Shown here: piece after piece, positions 35,877 to 46,360 of the stretch
How the letters are laid out: each line of letters opens with the position of its first letter
Position numbering within the stretch: the stretch's first letter is position 1
Assembly: GCF_009796285.1 (NCBI RefSeq)
Contig: NZ_CP047020.1
Location: 2,480,001 to 2,544,000, forward strand
Reading direction: 5' to 3'
Source of the DNA: Streptomyces broussonetiae
GTDB taxonomy: Bacteria; Actinomycetota; Actinomycetes; Streptomycetales; Streptomycetaceae
DNA: 64,000 bases
Made by a program: the position numbers and the translations under genes
Notes under the pieces: generated by a model
Databases searched by the model: none
Told to the model about the DNA's origin: nothing
Seen by the model: the letters and a program-made list of their open reading frames with translations, nothing else

Positions 35877-36023
35877 GTCGATCACGGTCCTTGGCTCAGA
35901 GGGTATGGGGGGTGCATTACAAGACATACCCAGGCATGCAGGGCACACCGGGAGACACCGCAGGGGAAAGCGCGGCAGAGCCAGTTTAATGAAGGTGTTC
36001 CGCCTGTCTAGCCTTTCATTGCA

Positions 36024-38090
36024 TCAATCTTCGTTGGATGCACTACGGATTTCGCAGGCGTTCCTGTCTTGTTCCGACCTTGTGTCGCCCTCCGGGGCCT
36101 CCTCACCCAGCATGCGCTCGGCCGCCGTGCGGTGCAGGCGGGCGGCGGCGTGGTCGCCGAGGTGCTGCAGGGTGTCGGCGAGCCTGAGCTGCAGCGCGGC
36201 CTGCAGCCGGACGTCCTCGGCGCGCCGGGCCCACTCCACCGCTTCCTGGCACGTCCGCAGCGATTCCTCGAACCGTCCCGCGTACTCCTGCACCCGGGCC
36301 AGCTCGCTCAACGCCCGGGCTTGGGCGGCCAGATCGCCGCCCTTGCGGTAGCCGACGACGGCAGCCCGCCAGTTCCTGAGGGCCTCGCCGTAGCGGCCCG
36401 CATACGTGTGGGCGGTGGCGATCCGGCCGTACAGCCGGGCGGCCTGCTCGCGCTCGCCCCGGGCCAGCCGTTCGGCCAGGGCCCGGCCGAACCAGTCGGC
36501 GGCCCGGTCGTAGTCGGCCAGCTCCTGATACGCCCCACCTACGGATTCCATTGCGCGACCGGTCGCATACGGGTCATTTGCTCTGCGTCCGGCCTCCAAT
36601 GCCGACCGGTATCGTGCCAGCGCGTCCCGGGTGCGGCCGGTCTGCGCGTCCACGTCGCCCAGGTTCAGCAGGGCTGCGGCCTCCTCCCGGGGCAGCCCGC
36701 GCCGCTCGGCGACATCGAGGACGAGGCTGTGCAGGCCGTACAGGTCGGGCGCGGCGGCCTGCGTGCCCTCATGCGCCACCAGGGCCCTGACCAGCTGGGA
36801 CATCAGTCGCCGGGCGAGGGTGTCCAGCTCGCCGTCTGCCACCGCGAGCCGCGCCGAGGCCAGCAGGGCGGGACGGCGCACGCGCAGCCAGTCGGCGGCC
36901 GCCCTGGGGTTCGGGAAGCGCACCTCGCGGGGCATGGCGTTCAGCTTCTCGCGGGCCTGCGGGCTGTCCGTCTCGGTGATCGCCCGGCAGGCCTGCAGCA
37001 GCCGTACCGTCCGCTCCAGCATCCGGGCCCGGGCCAGCTGCAGCTCCGCGGGCCGCTCCTGGCTCTGGGCGAGGGCACGCAGATGCGGGTGCAGACAGCC
37101 GGGGACCTCGTACTGGGGCAGCGGGGAGCCGGCCGCACGCAGCAGGCCGAGGGCGACGAGGTCGTCCAGGGCGGCGCGGGCGAAGCCGACCGAGCAGCCC
37201 GCGAGCGCCGAGGCGGTGTGCGGGTCGACCAGGCCGGCCGGGGCGAGCGCGAGCAGCCGCAGGATCCGGGCGGCCGGACCGGGCAGCTCGTCGTACACAT
37301 GCCGGAAGACCCGGGCCGGTGGGGTGCCGTCCGTGCCGTCGTCGGGGGCCGCGTGCAGCCGTTTGGCGAGGTCGGAGACGGCGGCCTTGGGGCGGGCGGC
37401 GAGCCAGCCGCCGGCCAGGACCAGCGCGGCCGGATGGCCCTGGCAGGCCTCCGCCAGGCTCTCGGCGGCACGTGGGTCGACCGTGATGCGGACCGAGCCG
37501 GTGTGGCGGGTGAGCAGTTCCACCGCGGACTTGGTGTCGAGACCGCCGACGGTGCAGGGACGGACGTCCGCGATACCCGTGAGCGGGCCCTTGGAGACGG
37601 CCACCACCAGGCAGTCCGGGGTGTCGGGCAGCAGCGCGTCGACCTGCTCGGCGCCGGCCGCGTCGTCCAGGAGCAGCAGCGAGCGCCGGTCGGCCAGGGC
37701 GGTGCGCAGGGCCTCGGTGAGGTCGTCCTCGGCGGCGCCGGCCGCAGCGGGCAGCTCCAGCGCGGTGAGCAGCTCGCGGGCGGTGCGCTCGACGGGGACG
37801 GGGGTGCCGTCGGGCTCGCTGAGCCGGGCGCGCAGCACCCCGTCGGGGTAACGGGCGGCGACCTGCCGTACGAGTTCCTCGGCGAGCGCGGTCCGGCCGG
37901 AACCGGGGCGGCCCGCGATCAGGAGCACGCGCGCGCGGGGCGCCTTGCGGCCGGAGAGGGTGTCCAGGCCCGCGCGCTCGATGTCGGCGCGCAGCTCCTT
38001 CAACTCCCTTGTACGGCCCAGGAAATGGTCTTCCGTGACCTCGTGCGCCGACAGTCGCACCCCGCCTGTGTCCACCACCTGATCCGTCAC
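36024..38090 (-). CDS. STAND-type ATPase with TPR repeats
   Basis: Large NB-ARC/AAA-like NTPase of 688 residues without a DNA-binding domain. FLGRTRELKELRADI precedes the P-loop IAGRPGSGRTALAEEL, where the usual Lys of Walker A is Arg66. Walker B is LLLLDD (about residue 128). A winged-helix-like middle region (VYDELPGPAARILRLLAL) is followed by TPR-type repeats from about residue 450 (YRSALEAGRRANDPYATGRA, WFGRALAERLARGEREQAAR). GTG 38090 is chosen because GGGAG lies eight bases upstream. It resembles the sensor half of SARP/AfsR proteins. The role is unknown. Confidence 0.85.
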   Translation of the reverse strand: MTDQVVDTGGVRLSAHEVTEDHFLGRTRELKELRADIERAGLDTLSGRKAPRARVLLIAGRPGSGRTALAEELVRQVAARYPDGVLRARLSEPDGTPVPVERTARELLTALELPAAAGAAEDDLTEALRTALADRRSLLLLDDAAGAEQVDALLPDTPDCLVVAVSKGPLTGIADVRPCTVGGLDTKSAVELLTRHTGSVRITVDPRAAESLAEACQGHPAALVLAGGWLAARPKAAVSDLAKRLHAAPDDGTDGTPPARVFRHVYDELPGPAARILRLLALAPAGLVDPHTASALAGCSVGFARAALDDLVALGLLRAAGSPLPQYEVPGCLHPHLRALAQSQERPAELQLARARMLERTVRLLQACRAITETDSPQAREKLNAMPREVRFPNPRAAADWLRVRRPALLASARLAVADGELDTLARRLMSQLVRALVAHEGTQAAAPDLYGLHSLVLDVAERRGLPREEAAALLNLGDVDAQTGRTRDALARYRSALEAGRRANDPYATGRAMESVGGAYQELADYDRAADWFGRALAERLARGEREQAARLYGRIATAHTYAGRYGEALRNWRAAVVGYRKGGDLAAQARALSELARVQEYAGRFEESLRTCQEAVEWARRAEDVRLQAALQLRLADTLQHLGDHAAARLHRTAAERMLGEEAPEGDTRSEQDRNACEIRSASNED

Positions 38091-38284
38091 GGGCCACACT
38101 CCCGTCCCACCGCACGCGCAAGCCCGCCGGATCTTCCGAGACGGGCGCTTCAGAGCCTAGTTCACGCTCTGCGACGTCCTGTGTGGAGCGCGGCGCACAG
38201 ATCCCCTGATCGGAACAGGCGATCGTCACACCACTGGGCCGGACGGGTGCCGACCCGGATCGCCGCATGCCCCGGACGGGTGGC

Positions 38285-38911
38285 TCAGGAGCTGAAGGGG
38301 CGGGCCGGCCAGGAGGCGTCGGCCGGGCGCAGGGCGTCGAGTCCGTCGCCGCCACGGGCGGCCACCAGCGAGAGCACGCCGACGACCAGGCAGTTGTTGT
38401 GCACGTCCCCGGCCAGGACGCGGCGCACCAACTCCTCGACCGGCACGCGCGCGTAGCTCATGTCGGTCTCCTCGTCCTCTGCCTCGAACCGCTCGCCCTC
38501 GGCCTCCGACAGCTCACGGGCGAGGAAGATCCGTACGGCCTCGTCGCAGCCACCGGGCGTGGTGTACACATCGGTCAGCACCCGCCAGTCCTCGGCCTTG
38601 ACGTGCGCCTCCTCGTACAGCTCGCGCTGGGCCGCGTGCAGCGGGTTCTCGCCGGGGACGTCGAGCAGGCCGGCCGGGATCTCCCACAGCTTGTGCCGCA
38701 CCGGGTGGCGGTACTGGTTGATCAGCAGGACCCGGTCGTCCCCGTCCAGGGCGAGGACGGCGACCGAGCCGGGGTGGACCTGGTAGTCGCGGCGGGCGAC
38801 CGAGCCGTCGGGCATGACCACGTCGTCCGTGCGCACGGAGGTCTTGTTGCCCACGAAGGGGGTCTCCGTGGCCCGGATCTCCCACTCCTCGGGGGTGTCC
38901 TTGATCGTCAT
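38285..38911 (-). CDS. Nudix hydrolase, ADP-ribose pyrophosphatase type
   Basis: A 208-residue Nudix enzyme. The Nudix box runs from GLLDVPGENPLHAAQ to RELYEEAHV (G-x5-E-x7-REL-x-EE). VYTTPGGCDEAVRIFLARE downstream is typical of ADP-ribose pyrophosphatases, and LLINQYRHPVRHKLWEIPAG precedes the box. The ATG at 38911 has AAGGA six bases upstream. It lies 83 bp after... the pyrG stop on the same strand, and the same pair occurs in mycobacteria (Rv1699-Rv1700), which supports the assignment. Probable role: clearing ADP-ribose or related nucleotides. Confidence 0.92.
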   Translation of the reverse strand: MTIKDTPEEWEIRATETPFVGNKTSVRTDDVVMPDGSVARRDYQVHPGSVAVLALDGDDRVLLINQYRHPVRHKLWEIPAGLLDVPGENPLHAAQRELYEEAHVKAEDWRVLTDVYTTPGGCDEAVRIFLARELSEAEGERFEAEDEETDMSYARVPVEELVRRVLAGDVHNNCLVVGVLSLVAARGGDGLDALRPADASWPARPFSS

Positions 38912-38994
38912 GCCCTGTCCTTCCACACATGCACAAGCGGCCGGGGCGCGGTCGTGATGAACCCGCGCGCCCCGGCCACCGTACAGCTCTTGTG

Positions 38995-40644
<1,650 letters not shown>

Positions 40645-41180
40645 GGCCAAGAGGGGGCTCCCGTGGTCGCTGTCTGTCGTGCGGTGCGGCTGCCGGCCCG
40701 GAAACCGCTGCGCTTCCGAGCGGGGACGCCGTCGCTGCGGTTCCGGGGACCCCTCTTGTTTTTCCTTCGGGGGCCCACCGGTCCACGGGCTACCAGGGTA
40801 TCAGCGCATCGGCACGATGGCGGACGGCCACGCTCCGCGCCCGCCCGGGCACAGGGTGGTGTGCCGCCGTAACCACAGATACGCGCCGGTCACATGGTCA
40901 TCACCCGCTGCTCACTCATTCGGCCCACACGGGTTGCCCGGAGCGGCACGCAGATCATCTACGTGCGTCGTATCCTGCTCGGACATTCGCTGCCGAGCCC
41001 GGCCGGAACGACGGCACACCCCCGCCGACAGGCCCCGGAACAACGAGAGCGCGGCAGTTCGTTGAGTATGGACTGTCCGTTTTGCCTCAGGGTTCGGCGG
41101 ACTGCTTCGCTTCACCGCTCAACGACGCACAACAACGACCCCTTGACCGCATCAGCGACAGCCCCCTGCGCGGGGGTGAC
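40645..41180. other. divergent intergenic region between pyrG and the GH15 gene
   Basis: Contains the promoters of both genes. A short AT-rich patch (TTGTTTTTCC, about 40756-40765) lies in the pyrG leader. Frames on the plus strand (for example from 40894) lack coding bias. The GH15 gene may start further left than I chose, at the TTG at 41082. Confidence 0.45.
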
Positions 41181-43007
41181 GTGGCCGTTCGACTGGAGTT
41201 GCACGTGGCCGGGCGCATCGAAGACTACGCACTCATCGGAGACATGCAGACCGCAGCACTGGTCTGCCGGGACGGCACGGTGGACTGGCTGTGCCTGCCC
41301 CGCTTCGACTCGCATGCCATCTTCGCCGGCCTGCTGGGCACCGAGGAGCACGGCTTCTGGCGGCTCGGCCCGGCGCACGCGGCCGACGCGAAGCCGCCGA
41401 CGGCCACCCGGCGCGGCTACCGCGGGGACTCGCTGGTCCTGGAGTCGGAGTGGGACACCCCGCGCGGCACCGTGCGCGTGACGGACTTCATGCCTCCGCG
41501 TGACGGCGCGCCGCAGCTGATCCGGATCGTGGAGGGCGTCACCGGCCGGGTGCCGATGCGCTCGGCCCTGCGGATGCGGTTCTCCTACGGCCGGGTGGTG
41601 CCCTGGGTGCACAAGCACGAGGGCCGTACGGTGGCCGTCGCCGGGCCGGACTCGGTGTGGTTCGACACCGAGGCGGAAACCTACGGAAAGTCGCTGACGA
41701 CGTACGCGGACTTCACGGTCGGCCCGGGTGACCGGATCGCGTTCACCATCTCGTGGCAGCCCTCGCACCGGGAGCCGCCGCCGCTGCCGGAGCCGGAGGC
41801 CTCGCTGGAGGCCACGGAGGAGTTCTGGCGCGAGTGGGTGGAGCACTGCACGTACCACGGGCCGTACCGCGAAGCGGTGATCCGCTCGCTGATCACCCTG
41901 AAGGCGCTGACGTACGCCCCGACGGGCGGCATCGTCGCCGCGCCGACGACCTCCCTGCCGGAGGACATCGGCGGGGTGCGCAACTGGGACTACCGCTACA
42001 CCTGGCTGCGGGACGCGGCGATCACCCTGTCGTCGCTGCTGCGCACCGGCTACCGCGAGGAGGCCCGCGCATGGCGCGAGTGGCTGCTGCGCGCGGTCGC
42101 GGGCGACCCGGAGAACCTGCAGATCATGTACGGCATCGCCGGTGAGCGCGAGCTGGGCGAGGCCGAGCTGGACTGGCTGCCGGGCTACGAGCACTCGGCC
42201 CCCGTGCGGGTCGGCAACGGCGCCGCCCACCAGCTCCAGCTGGACGTGTACGGCGAGGTCATCGAGGCCCTGCACCTGGCGCACATGACGGGCCTGGCCC
42301 GCAACGACTACGCCTCCCTGCTCCAGCTCAAGCTGATCCGCTACCTCGAGGACCACTGGCAGGAGCCGGACGAGGGCATCTGGGAGGTGCGCGGCCCGCG
42401 CCGGCACTTCGTGCACTCCAAGGTGATGGCCTGGGTCGCCGTCGACCGCACGATCAAGCTGATCGAGTCCGGGGACGCGGACGGCCCGCTGGAGCGCTGG
42501 AAGGAGCTGCGCGACGACATCCACCGGGACGTGTGCGAGAAGGGCTACGACAAGGAGCGCAACACCTTCACGCAGTCCTACGGCTCCCAGGAGCTGGACG
42601 CCTCGCTGCTGCTGATCCCCCAGATGGGCTTCCTGCCGCCGGACGACAAGCGTGTGATCGGCACGATCGAGGCGATCCAGCGCGAGCTGTCCACCACGGA
42701 CGGGTTCATCCTGCGCTACCCGACGGAGGGCGAGCACGAGGGCGTCGACGGCCTGCCCGGGGACGAGGGCGCCTTCCTGGCCTGCTCCTTCTGGATGGCG
42801 GACGACCTGGCGATGATCGGCCGCGTGGACGAGGCCCGCAAGCTGTTCGAGAAACTCCTCGCGCTGCGCAACGACCTCGGTCTGCTCGCCGAGGAGTGGG
42901 ACCCTCGCCTGCAGCGCCAGGTCGGCAACTTCCCGCAGGCCTTCAGCCACGTTCCGCTGATCGACACGGCCCTGCGGCTGACGGCCTCGGGCGCGTACGG
43001 CGGCTGA
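41181..43007 (+). CDS. Glycoside hydrolase family 15 protein (trehalase/glucoamylase-like)
   Basis: Cytosolic alpha-glucan/trehalose-type hydrolase of about 608 residues. An N-terminal beta domain begins GRIEDYALIGDMQTAALVCR and the (alpha/alpha)6 barrel contains GGVRNWDYRYTWLRDAAIT and the C-terminal GDEGAFLACSFWMADDLAMI, the usual acidic catalytic segments of the family. Mycobacterial members of this group are trehalases. GTG 41181 (VAVRLELHVAGRIEDY) is chosen with a GGGGG site upstream, but TTG 41082 and GTG 41205 are alternatives. There is no signal peptide. It stands divergent from pyrG. Confidence 0.88.
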   Translation: MAVRLELHVAGRIEDYALIGDMQTAALVCRDGTVDWLCLPRFDSHAIFAGLLGTEEHGFWRLGPAHAADAKPPTATRRGYRGDSLVLESEWDTPRGTVRVTDFMPPRDGAPQLIRIVEGVTGRVPMRSALRMRFSYGRVVPWVHKHEGRTVAVAGPDSVWFDTEAETYGKSLTTYADFTVGPGDRIAFTISWQPSHREPPPLPEPEASLEATEEFWREWVEHCTYHGPYREAVIRSLITLKALTYAPTGGIVAAPTTSLPEDIGGVRNWDYRYTWLRDAAITLSSLLRTGYREEARAWREWLLRAVAGDPENLQIMYGIAGERELGEAELDWLPGYEHSAPVRVGNGAAHQLQLDVYGEVIEALHLAHMTGLARNDYASLLQLKLIRYLEDHWQEPDEGIWEVRGPRRHFVHSKVMAWVAVDRTIKLIESGDADGPLERWKELRDDIHRDVCEKGYDKERNTFTQSYGSQELDASLLLIPQMGFLPPDDKRVIGTIEAIQRELSTTDGFILRYPTEGEHEGVDGLPGDEGAFLACSFWMADDLAMIGRVDEARKLFEKLLALRNDLGLLAEEWDPRLQRQVGNFPQAFSHVPLIDTALRLTASGAYGG

Positions 43008-43265
43008 GCCCTCCGGCCACCGTCCCGGGCACGCCTCGTGCGTTTTCACGACGCGCACGGTGATCGGTGTGGTGAGGCTGCAGCGCGCCGGGGCGGGCCG
43101 CGGGGCGCAGACCGTCCGGTTCGTGCCGACGAGCGGGATGCGGTGGCGGCCGAGAAGGCCGATCCGGGCCTGGAGGCGATCGCCCGGTCCGGCACGGAGA
43201 CCCGCCGTCCGGATGCGCGCCTAGGCTGGAACCGGAAGAAGGCCCCTTCCGGAAAGGGGGCGGTC

Positions 43266-44648
43266 GTGACTTCCCCTTCGAAGGCGCGCACGGCCCTGAC
43301 CGCGCTCCGCGAGGATCTGTCCGGCGAGGTGTTCGCCCCGGGGGATGCGGGTTACGACGAGGCCCGGACCGTGTTCAACGCGCTGGTCGACCGGCACCCG
43401 GCCGTGATCGCCCGGTGCGCGGACGTGGCCGACGTGGTGCGGGCTGTGCGGTTCGGACGGGAGCTGGACCTGCACATCGCGGTGCGCGGCGGCGGGCACG
43501 GCATGTCCGGGGCAGCCGTGGGCGACGGTGCGCTCGTGGTGGATCTGCGCCGGATGCACCGGGTCACGGTCGACCCGGCGGACGAGGCGGTCCGGGTCGA
43601 GGGCGGAACCACGATGAGCCGGCTGGACCGGGCCGCCCAGCCCTACGGCCTCGCGACCACCGGCTGCCGGGAATCGTCCACCGGTGTCGCCGGGTTCGTC
43701 CTCGGCGGCGGCACCGGCTGGCTGGACCGCGCCTTCGGGCTCGCCGTCGACAACCTCATCGGTGTGGAGCTGGTGAGCGCCGACGCCGAGCGGGTGCACG
43801 CGAACGCCGACGAGAACCCCGAGCTGTTCTGGGCGCTGCACGGCGGCGGCGGCAACTTCGGCGTGGCCACCGCGCTCACCCTGGAACTGCACGAACTGCC
43901 GGAGTTCGCCGTCGCCCTGCTGCTGTACCGGCCCGAGTCCGGTCCTCGGGTGGTGCGCGCCTTCCGCGAGATCCTCACCACCGGACCCGACGAGGCGGGC
44001 GGGGCGGTGCTGTACCTCACCGGTCCGCCGGCGCGGTACGTACCGGAGCAGCTGGTGGGCAGGCCGCTGTGCGCGGCGCTGCTGACGTACGCCGGACGCG
44101 AGGAGCACCTGCGAAGGCTCGCCGAGCCGCTGCTCGCGCTGCCGCACGAGGCACAGCTCGTCGGGGCCGTGCCGTACGCCGACGCGCAGTGCCTGCTCGA
44201 CGCCGCGCCGGGGATGCGCACCCACTGGTCGGCGGAGTGTCCGAGCGGGCTGCCGGACGAGCTGGTGGACGTCTTCTGCGCCCGCGCGGGCGCCCTGCCG
44301 GTGCCGAGCGGCAGCCGCCATGTCCTGTTCCCGCAGGGAGGGGCCGTCGCGGCCGGTCCGAGGGGGTTCCCGGTGCCCTTCCGGGACGCGCCCTGGCTGG
44401 TGCACCCGTTCGGCAGTTGGGCGGACCCGGCCGACGACGAGCGGTGCACCGCCTGGGTGCGGGCGGCGCTCGCCGACGTACGGCCCTGGAGCACCGGCGC
44501 CGCCTGCCTCAACCTGATAGGGGACGAGGGCCCCGAGCGCGTCCGGGCGGGCCTGGGCGCCGGGAACATCCTGCGCCTGGAGAAGATCAAACGGCGCTGG
44601 GATCCCGACAACGTCTTCCGCTTCGACCGCAACGTCCGACCGGTGTAG
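43266..44648 (+). CDS. FAD-linked oxidase, berberine bridge/6-hydroxynicotine oxidase-like
   Basis: A 460-residue flavoprotein oxidase of the PCMH/BBE type. The FAD domain includes IAVRGGGHGMSGAAVGDGAL, whose His is the usual covalent FAD attachment site, and GVAGFVLGGGTGWLDRAFGL. At the place of the second (Cys) link I read Glu-Ser, so attachment is probably through His alone. The BBE domain ends with the typical RRWDPDNVFRFDRNV. GTG at 43266 has GGGGG six bases upstream. The PucR regulator gene follows 65 bp later on the same strand and may control it. Substrate unknown. Confidence 0.88.
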   Translation: MTSPSKARTALTALREDLSGEVFAPGDAGYDEARTVFNALVDRHPAVIARCADVADVVRAVRFGRELDLHIAVRGGGHGMSGAAVGDGALVVDLRRMHRVTVDPADEAVRVEGGTTMSRLDRAAQPYGLATTGCRESSTGVAGFVLGGGTGWLDRAFGLAVDNLIGVELVSADAERVHANADENPELFWALHGGGGNFGVATALTLELHELPEFAVALLLYRPESGPRVVRAFREILTTGPDEAGGAVLYLTGPPARYVPEQLVGRPLCAALLTYAGREEHLRRLAEPLLALPHEAQLVGAVPYADAQCLLDAAPGMRTHWSAECPSGLPDELVDVFCARAGALPVPSGSRHVLFPQGGAVAAGPRGFPVPFRDAPWLVHPFGSWADPADDERCTAWVRAALADVRPWSTGAACLNLIGDEGPERVRAGLGAGNILRLEKIKRRWDPDNVFRFDRNVRPV

Positions 44649-44713
44649 CCCGGGGCCGAACCGGTGCGGCCAGGAGATGTTCTCGGGGCGTTCACGCAGG
44701 TAGCGTCCGCTGC

Positions 44714-46360
44714 ATGGACAGCCGTACGGACAACCGATTCGACACCCAGGGCGCCGGGATCACCGTTCAACGGGCCCTTGAGCTGCCGGGCCTGCGCAGC
44801 GGACTGCCGGAGATCCTGGCGGGTGCCGACCGGCTGGGGCGCGCGGTGCGCTGGGTGCACGCGGGCGAGGTGCCCAACATCGCCTCGCTGCTCAAGGGCG
44901 GCGAACTGCTGCTCACCACGGGCTACGGCCTCGGCACCCGCCCGGCCGAGCAGCGGGCCTTCGTGCGCACCCTCGCCGAACGCGGGATCGCCGCCCTCGT
45001 GGTGGAGCTGGGCCCGCGCTTCACCAGGCTGCCCGCCGCCCTGGTGGACACCGCCCGCGCCGCCGGCCTGCCGCTGGTCCAGCTGCACCGCGAGGTCCCG
45101 TTCGTGACGGTGACCGAGGAGATCCACACCGAGATCGTCAACGGTCACTACGCGCTGCTCCAACGCGCCGAGGAGGTGCACCGGCGCTGTACCGAGGCGC
45201 TGCTCGGCGGCGGCGGGGTGCCGCAGGTGCTGGGCATCCTGGCGGGCTTCAGCGGCAACCCGGTGTTCCTGGAGACCCCCGACGGCCGGCTGCTGTACGC
45301 CGCCGGGGAAGGGCCCGAGGGCGCCGATCCGCTGCAGGTGTGGGAGGGGCTGCGCGACCCGCACAAGGGCGCGCCGCCGCCGGCCGGTTCGGTGCTCGTG
45401 GACGTGCCCGGCGGCGGCCCCGGTACGACGGGTTCGACGCGCGCCCGGCTGGTGCTGCTGCCGGTCCGCGCACCGCTGGCCCCCGTGCACCGGATCGCCG
45501 CCGAACGGGCCGCCGGCATCCTGGCCGTGGTGCTGATGCAGGCCCGGCAGGAGGAGGAGCTGGCGGCCCGCGGGCGCGGTGACTACCTCACCGACCTCGC
45601 CGAGGGCCGCATCTCGGCGCAGGACGCCCCGGCGCAGGCCCGGGTCCTCGGCTTCAAGCCCGGCGACAGCCCGCTGCTGCCCGTGGTGATGCGGATCGGC
45701 GACTCCCTTGCCCCGGGCGGCGGTTGGGCGGTGCTGGCGAGAGCCGTCTCCGAGGAGCTGGCCGCGGTGGGGGTGCCGGTGCTGCTGGGTGTACGGCCGG
45801 TGGAGGGCCGCGTGCTGGTCCTGCTCGGGCTGCGCGCGGAGGGGGAGCGGACGGCGGTGGCCGACCGGGTGGCGGCGGCGCTCCGGGCGGGCGTGGAGCG
45901 GGCCGGGATGCGCCGGCCGGGCTCGCCGCCGCCGGTCGTGGTCGTCGGTGTGGCGGGCGGCTGGGCGGCCGCGTCGGCCGGGCTGCGGCACGCGGCGGAG
46001 ACGGCGACGGCCGCGCAGGGCCTGACCGACCGGCCCTGGTACGACGCCCGCCGCCTGGACATCGACCTGCTGCTGTGGCGGCTGCGCGACCACCCGGACC
46101 TCGCCGCCTTCGTGGACCGCGCGATCGGCCCGCTGCGTGACCACGACCGCCGCTCCCGGCCGCCGCTGCTACCGACGCTGGAGACCTATCTGGCGCATGC
46201 CGGCCGCAAGGCGGAGACGGCCCGGGAGCTGCACCTGAACCGGCAGACCCTGTACAACCGCCTGGCCCGCATCGGCGAGTTGCTGGGCACCGACCTCGAC
46301 GACCCGCAGACGGTACTGGCGTTGAGCCTGGCCCTGCGGGCCCGCCGGCACGCGCACTAG
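44714..46360 (+). CDS. PucR-family transcriptional regulator
   Basis: A 548-residue regulator. The N-terminal PucR domain (TVQRALELPGLRSGLPEILA, about residues 17-135) is followed by a GGDEF-like central part and a C-terminal PucR-type helix-turn-helix: TLETYLAHAGRKAETARELH and LNRQTLYNRLARIGELLG. This architecture is known from purine catabolism and proline/GABA regulators, which respond to a metabolite bound in the N-terminal domain. A TAGCGT about 15 bases upstream of the ATG could be a -10 giving a very short leader. The likely target is the adjacent FAD oxidase gene, by position only. Its stop codon overlaps that of the convergent gene. Confidence 0.93.
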   Translation: MDSRTDNRFDTQGAGITVQRALELPGLRSGLPEILAGADRLGRAVRWVHAGEVPNIASLLKGGELLLTTGYGLGTRPAEQRAFVRTLAERGIAALVVELGPRFTRLPAALVDTARAAGLPLVQLHREVPFVTVTEEIHTEIVNGHYALLQRAEEVHRRCTEALLGGGGVPQVLGILAGFSGNPVFLETPDGRLLYAAGEGPEGADPLQVWEGLRDPHKGAPPPAGSVLVDVPGGGPGTTGSTRARLVLLPVRAPLAPVHRIAAERAAGILAVVLMQARQEEELAARGRGDYLTDLAEGRISAQDAPAQARVLGFKPGDSPLLPVVMRIGDSLAPGGGWAVLARAVSEELAAVGVPVLLGVRPVEGRVLVLLGLRAEGERTAVADRVAAALRAGVERAGMRRPGSPPPVVVVGVAGGWAAASAGLRHAAETATAAQGLTDRPWYDARRLDIDLLLWRLRDHPDLAAFVDRAIGPLRDHDRRSRPPLLPTLETYLAHAGRKAETARELHLNRQTLYNRLARIGELLGTDLDDPQTVLALSLALRARRHAH

